From an uncultured Clostridia bacterium (GTDB taxonomy: Bacteria > Bacillota > Clostridia > TANB77 > CAG-508), in contig CANQSV010000001.1 in assembly GCA_947626605.1 (NCBI GenBank), positions 45,018 through 109,017 on the forward strand: DNA of 64,000 bases. Direction: 5' to 3'. This document shows, piece by piece, positions 60,097 through 64,000 of the stretch. The notes under the pieces are model-generated. The model saw nothing but the letters and a program-made list of their open reading frames with translations. It was not told where the DNA came from and searched no databases. Every line of letters starts with the position of its first letter. Within the stretch, counting starts at the first letter, position 1. A program made the position numbers and the translations under genes.

Positions 60097-60288
60097 ATTT
60101 AACTCCTCCAATTTTTTGTATTCCTGTTCCTAAGAATATTATATTTCGATAAAAAAGTCAATACTATTTTGTTATATTTTCGTAATAATGCCGTCACTGT
60201 TTTGTCACAAATTTTTAAGCTCTTTTCTCCCTAGGATTATAGGATTTTTCTATTTTTTAATATTGATTTTTGAATTCTTACAATACAA

Positions 60289-60317
60289 AAATGACCTACC
60301 TTTTTGGTAAGCCATTT
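60289..60317 (-). terminator. Terminator of the divIB-sbp unit
   Basis: Twelve pairs, AAATGGCTTACC with GGTAGGTCATTT on the minus strand (two G-U), then TTTTTG; 21 bp after the sbp stop. Confidence 0.82.
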
Positions 60318-60337
60318 CTTGTAGTTTTTTTTGGTAA

Positions 60338-60706
60338 CTATTTTGAATTTTTTGCCACTTCTTTTTTCTTTGTGAATTTATTTAAGTAATGCATACGGAT
60401 TATTGATAAATTTGTAAACATTCTTCCAACGAACACTACTATTGCAGCAAGATATATATCAACATTTAATTTTTCTCCAAGATATGTTAGCAATATTGAT
60501 AATATCGCATTTCCAAAAAAACCTGAAACAAATACTTTTAAATCAAATTTTCCCTCTAATGTTGATCTTATTCCACCAAAAACAGAATCTAAAGCTGCCA
60601 CTATCGATATTGCTAAATATCCTGAATATGTATATGGAATTATTGGAGCATTTGCTCCTAATATGGCTCCTATTACGCATCCTAAAATTATTGAAAATAC
60701 AATCAT
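60338..60706 (-). CDS. sbp: Small basic protein, DUF1290 family
   Basis: 122 residues, three to four membrane helices, motif ISIVAALDSVFGGIRSTLEGKFD and FVGRMFTNLSIIRMHYL. DUF1290 (Sbp) sits next to DUF881 and division genes throughout Firmicutes; function not established. Last gene of the divIB unit, 12 bp after the DUF881 gene. ATG with GGAGG. Confidence 0.93.
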   Translation of the reverse strand: MIVFSIILGCVIGAILGANAPIIPYTYSGYLAISIVAALDSVFGGIRSTLEGKFDLKVFVSGFFGNAILSILLTYLGEKLNVDIYLAAIVVFVGRMFTNLSIIRMHYLNKFTKKKEVAKNSK

Positions 60707-60718
60707 ATCTATATCCTC

Positions 60719-61423
60719 CTATTTATTTATATATTTTAAAGTCATGTTTCCATTATATTTTGGCAATTCTAAATCCTTTATTTTTTCTATTTTTATTTTA
60801 TATCCTATTTTACTATATTTATCAGCAAAACCAGAGTTTTTTACATTTAATGCACTCTCCAAATATGTTTGATCCCCTATAACATTAACTTTGTATGGTG
60901 CATTAATTTTTTCACTATTTACTAATATATCACCGCTAGTAATTTCAACAATATCTGTCATATTTACTATTCTTTGATCGTTTATAGAAATTGCATCTGC
61001 ACCTGCTACCTTTAATTCATTTACTAATTCTAATAATAATGTAGCTGTTACTTCATTTTCTTCATTATCCTCCAATGTAATTGTAAGACCATCTCCAGTT
61101 ACTTTAGTAATACCTAATAGCATTCTTGATTGTTGTAATTCTTTTTCTAAAAGTTTTGATGCTTCTTCGCTAGTTTCTGCAACTTTTTCATATTCTTTTA
61201 TTTTATCATCTTTTTCTTTTATCTGGGTTTCTAAATCATTACACTTGGTTTTCCATTCGGCTAATTTTTCTGTTAGCTCTGCTTCTCTCAAATCCTCAAT
61301 TTCTGCTAAATCTGTTTTTTCAATAACTCTAAACTGTAAAAACATTACATATACTAATACAAAACATACAAGACCAATTGTAATTGTCATTGTTATTTTT
61401 CCTTTTTTCACAGCTCCTATCAT
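60719..61423 (-). CDS. DUF881 protein, copy 2
   Basis: 234 residues: short cytoplasmic end, one membrane helix (about 15-32), a coiled coil (about 40-100) and the conserved extracellular DUF881 domain (NELKVAGADAISINDQRIVN, then APYKVNVIGD). The start is uncertain: ATG 61423 lies directly on AAAGGA, while TTG 61441 and GTG 61438 are in frame upstream but without an SD. DUF881 proteins are linked to division and sporulation loci by position only. Tandem with its paralogue. Confidence 0.88.
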   Translation of the reverse strand: MIGAVKKGKITMTITIGLVCFVLVYVMFLQFRVIEKTDLAEIEDLREAELTEKLAEWKTKCNDLETQIKEKDDKIKEYEKVAETSEEASKLLEKELQQSRMLLGITKVTGDGLTITLEDNEENEVTATLLLELVNELKVAGADAISINDQRIVNMTDIVEITSGDILVNSEKINAPYKVNVIGDQTYLESALNVKNSGFADKYSKIGYKIKIEKIKDLELPKYNGNMTLKYINK

Positions 61424-61459
61424 TCCTTTCTTATGCACCAATGTAGTTTGTCTAACAAT

Positions 61460-62188
61460 CTACTTTGAACTCTTTATTGATTTTGCATCCAAAACTCCAT
61501 TATATTTTGGTATACTAATTTTTTCTTGTTTTTGTACATTAGTTACAATTCCATCATTATTTAATATTTCTATATATCCACCTGGTCTCATAAGTGCTCC
61601 CATAATTAGTTCTGGGAATCCAATTGCTTTAATCTCAAAAGGTGCTCCAACTTTTTCTCCATTTATTAACACCACATTTCCATCACATGTTATAGTAGTT
61701 GAATTTACAATCCTCTGACCATTTATTGATATTGCTTCTGCACCTGCATTTTTTAGCTCATTTACTACTATTCTTAAATCTTCATCATGTATTAAATATT
61801 TACTTATACTATCATAACCTCCAAGCATTTCTGTAGTTATATCTTGATTATCATTTAAACTTATTATTATGCCACTTCCTGAAACTTCTGTTAATCCTAG
61901 TAAAATATTGTTTTTCTTTAATTCTTCATCCATCTTCTTTGCAGAAGAATCATCTTTTGTTACCTCTTCTCTTTTTTCTTCAAGATTCTTATTGGCCTTT
62001 TCCAAATCTGAATATAATGCATCATATTTATCTTTCCATTCTAAAACTTGATCTCTTAATTTATTTTCGGTTCTCTCTACTCCTACAATTTCAACAGCCG
62101 CATTTATAGTATTTATTTGCCAAATTATCGCAAATGATAATAGAAAACACATTAGTCCTAAAGTTATTGCAATTTGTATTTTTTTCAT
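61460..62188 (-). CDS. DUF881 protein, copy 1
   Basis: 242 residues from the ATG at 62188 (SD AAAGGAG). Membrane helix about 4-22, coiled coil about 40-95, then the DUF881 domain (VSGSGIIISLNDNQD, NELKNAGAEAISINGQRIVN, GAPFEIKAIG). About half the domain residues match the downstream paralogue, indicating an old tandem duplication common to Firmicutes. Confidence 0.9.
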   Translation of the reverse strand: MKKIQIAITLGLMCFLLSFAIIWQINTINAAVEIVGVERTENKLRDQVLEWKDKYDALYSDLEKANKNLEEKREEVTKDDSSAKKMDEELKKNNILLGLTEVSGSGIIISLNDNQDITTEMLGGYDSISKYLIHDEDLRIVVNELKNAGAEAISINGQRIVNSTTITCDGNVVLINGEKVGAPFEIKAIGFPELIMGALMRPGGYIEILNNDGIVTNVQKQEKISIPKYNGVLDAKSIKSSK

Positions 62189-62205
62189 AAATACTCCTTT
62201 CATAT

Positions 62206-63201
62206 CTATTCGCTTCTCGAATCTTTATTAGTTTTATTCTTATCTTTCTCTTTATCTTCTTTTTTTTCTACTTTTTTCTTTTCTGGAGAAAAATATACAG
62301 GTTGTGTATTTAAATCTCTATCAGCATGAATATCTCCTTTTTTTCCTTTTGTATTCTCTATTGTAGCCTTAATCCAATCAAATTTATTAATTAGATTATC
62401 TGCCTCTCCTATATATACATTCTTTTTTTCACTCTCTAATACTAGTTTATAATTTGATTTATTTGAAATGTCTATTTCTGTAATAAGTTCAGCTACATCT
62501 GTTGTTTCTGCTACATGATATATTTCTAGAACATCATTCATTTTTTCCAAATCTTCTTCACATAATCTATTATTAACTTTTATATCTTCCATATTTGTTG
62601 TTATTCCAGTTAGGATTGGAACTTTTATTTTATCTTTAGATATTTCTAGCATATATCCTTGATTATCTATATACATATATGAATTTGCTAATTTTATCAT
62701 ATATGTAGCAACACGTTCTTCTACTTCAAATTTTAATTTGTTAGGTAGCATTCTTACTATCTTTACATTCTTTACATAAGCATTTTCTTTTATTTTTTCT
62801 ATAATTTGCTTTTTATTTATTCTATATATGTTTTCCCCATATTTAACACCTGATAGACTTATATAAGTATCACTACTTAGTTTTATATTATTACTTACCT
62901 GAATTTCTTCTATATTAAACATTGGAGAAATCATTAAAAAAGATATTATTCCAATTATTAAGCCCACAAAAACTATAAGTTTCAAAAAAGTTTTTAATAC
63001 TGATTTATTTTTTTTCTTCTTACCTCTCTGTTGAGACTCATTATAATTATTTTTATTTTGTCTTTTGCCAGCATTTGTATTTCTTTCAGTTCTTCTCTCT
63101 ACATCTTTTGTGATTCTTTCATCAGTATTATAGTTTTCTCTATTAACTTTATTTGTACTTTTCTTTTTTTGAGGTTGTCTTTTACTAGTTTTGTTTGGCA
63201 A
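62206..63201 (-). CDS. divIB: Cell division protein FtsQ/DivIB
   Basis: 331 residues. A long basic, disordered cytoplasmic tail (about 1-68) is followed by a membrane helix (about 70-90), a POTRA domain (NIEEIQVSNNIKLSSDTYIS, then VRMLPNKLKFEVEERVATYM) and a beta domain ending in a charged Lys/Glu tail. Scaffold of the septal wall-synthesis complex. The start is TTG 63201, about eight bases after GGGGTG. First of the divIB-DUF881-DUF881-sbp unit. Confidence 0.9.
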   Translation of the reverse strand: MPNKTSKRQPQKKKSTNKVNRENYNTDERITKDVERRTERNTNAGKRQNKNNYNESQQRGKKKKNKSVLKTFLKLIVFVGLIIGIISFLMISPMFNIEEIQVSNNIKLSSDTYISLSGVKYGENIYRINKKQIIEKIKENAYVKNVKIVRMLPNKLKFEVEERVATYMIKLANSYMYIDNQGYMLEISKDKIKVPILTGITTNMEDIKVNNRLCEEDLEKMNDVLEIYHVAETTDVAELITEIDISNKSNYKLVLESEKKNVYIGEADNLINKFDWIKATIENTKGKKGDIHADRDLNTQPVYFSPEKKKVEKKEDKEKDKNKTNKDSRSE

Positions 63202-63350
63202 AATTCATCACCCCATAAACTGAATTTTTACATAGCCAATTATACACCATTAAGTTTTAATTGTACAACTTTTTTTCAAAAAAACAGAACTAAAATTTTC
63301 TTGCAATAACTTATCTAGAAAATCTCAGTTCCGCTCCCCACTCATCATTC

Positions 63351-63444
63351 CCTATTAATCATTTCTCTTTCTCAATTTTTCATTCATCATTCACCATTAA
63401 TCATTAATTATTCATCATTCATTATTCACTATTAACTATTCATT
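63351..63444. repeat. AT-rich degenerate ATTCATTATTCA tandem repeat
   Basis: A run of TTCATCATTCA-, TTAATCATTAA- and ATTCACTATTAA-like units between murA and divIB. Its right end supplies the last codons and TAG stop of murA. The rest of the gap (63202-63350) is AT-rich without a gene or clear terminator. Confidence 0.6.
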
Positions 63445-64000
63445 ATATACCTGAATCCTTCCCCCCAAGCTTCTAATTTTATTATCCAAATTATCATATC
63501 CCCTTAAAATATATTCTATATTATCAACCTTAGTTTTGCCATTTGCATACATTCCCGCAATTACTAATGAAATTCCTCCTCTTAAATCTTTTGCTCTAAC
63601 ATTAGCTGAATTTAATTTTCTTACACCTTTAATAATTGCTGTTCTTCCCTCTATAGTATATTTTGCTCCCATTCTTGAAAGCTCATCTAAATATTTAAAT
63701 CTGTTCTCAAAGATATTTTCTATAACTATTGATGTACCTTTTGCCACTGTCATTATTGTTCCAAATATTGATTGCATATCGGTTGGAAAACCTGGATATG
63801 GCATAGTTTTAATATCAACCGCTCTCAACCTCTTTGGAGCTTTCAATTCAATACCATTATGTATTATATTTAATTTACACCCTGCATCCTCTAACTTCTG
63901 TATTACTGGCTCTATATGCTCTGAAATAACATTGTTTAATTTTACTTCTCCACCATTTATAGCCGTCATGCACAAAAAAGTACCTGCTTCGATTCTATCT
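63436..64000 (-). CDS. murA: UDP-N-acetylglucosamine 1-carboxyvinyltransferase (partial)
   Basis: The C-terminal ~188 residues are visible; the 5' end lies beyond the right edge. DRIEAGTFLCMTAINGG, PYPGFPTDMQSIFG (with the Pro-Thr-Asp-x-Gln segment of the active site) and DLRGGISLVIAGMYANGKT are MurA hallmarks. Transfers enolpyruvate to UDP-GlcNAc, the first step of peptidoglycan synthesis. It precedes divIB. The final residues YNE and the stop lie inside the AT repeat. Confidence 0.95.
   Translation of the reverse strand, partial: DRIEAGTFLCMTAINGGEVKLNNVISEHIEPVIQKLEDAGCKLNIIHNGIELKAPKRLRAVDIKTMPYPGFPTDMQSIFGTIMTVAKGTSIVIENIFENRFKYLDELSRMGAKYTIEGRTAIIKGVRKLNSANVRAKDLRGGISLVIAGMYANGKTKVDNIEYILRGYDNLDNKIRSLGGRIQVYNE

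Noticed and set aside
50441-63444. CRISPR array
   Set aside because: The AT-rich repeats lack constant spacing and identical units; no cas genes are present.

Overview
The window is one stretch of an AT-rich, anaerobic, spore-forming Firmicute, most likely an uncultured-type Clostridia. The evidence is endospore genes (sigE, spoIIGA, sigG, spoIIID, a CotF-type coat protein, a YlmC/YmxH protein), oxygen-defence genes typical of anaerobes (desulfoferrodoxin, rubredoxin, FprA flavodiiron protein), pyruvate formate-lyase with its activase, GatCAB transamidosome genes, an LPXTG surface protein and Gram-positive-type promoters. I cannot fix the genus from sequence alone. Nearly every gene is on the minus strand. 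The plus-strand genes are the partial ORF at 1, pflB-pflA, two small coat genes near 21.6 kb and three small ORFs (39.5, 45.2 and 52.0 kb).

Layout. 1-2.3 kb: groES-groEL under a CIRCE operator. 2.3-6.8 kb: two membrane proteins, then tgt and queA (queuosine). 6.9-10.1 kb: pflB-pflA. 10.1-13.3 kb: a frameshifted patatin gene, the rpsF-ssb-rpsR operon and a CaCA antiporter. 13.4-19.8 kb: the accessory part, with a 1068-residue Cna-B/LPXTG protein, spoIIID, a GC-richer C-type-lectin-like gene and a DUF4143 ATPase. 19.8-26.5 kb: an RNA m5C methyltransferase, DUF305, coat proteins, and a MarR-regulated heterodimeric ABC exporter. 26.6-39.4 kb: mgtE, an HD-domain fusion, sua5, mntP, ddl, a membrane-anchored MurF, proS, scpB. 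39.5-49.4 kb: tRNA-Met, rpoD-dnaG, carD, dut, and gatC-HAD-gatA-gatB. 49.4-52.3 kb: galE, ylmC, sigG and a GC-richer small gene. 52.3-55.8 kb: fprA-rubredoxin-desulfoferrodoxin plus a GT39-like protein. 55.8-64 kb: the division and sporulation cluster murA-divIB-DUF881-DUF881-sbp / ftsA-ftsZ / spoIIGA-sigE.

How the parts work together. murA, divIB, ftsA and ftsZ build the septum, and the adjacent spoIIGA-sigE and sigG genes supply the mother-cell and forespore sigma factors. spoIIID and the CotF-like gene act later in the mother cell. ddl and the MurF-like ligase are adjacent and make consecutive steps of the peptidoglycan stem peptide. FprA, rubredoxin and desulfoferrodoxin form one electron chain for O2 and superoxide.

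The most interesting material is not protein-coding. (i) Three copies of a ~51-nt hairpin followed by a U-tract lie 28-35 nt upstream of three unrelated genes (groES, a membrane protein, ylmC) and look like a shared leader attenuator or a small mobile palindrome. (ii) RNA hairpins pair with the ribosome-binding sites of sigG and spoIIID, with G-U wobbles that form only in the mRNA sense. (iii) There are two families of nested palindromic elements, plus a composite repeat that starts at gene ends and sometimes supplies the stop codon. Protein-level candidates are an ADP-ribosyltransferase-like/HD fusion, a possible diversity-generating-retroelement target protein, and a MurF whose usual N-terminal domain is replaced by membrane segments.
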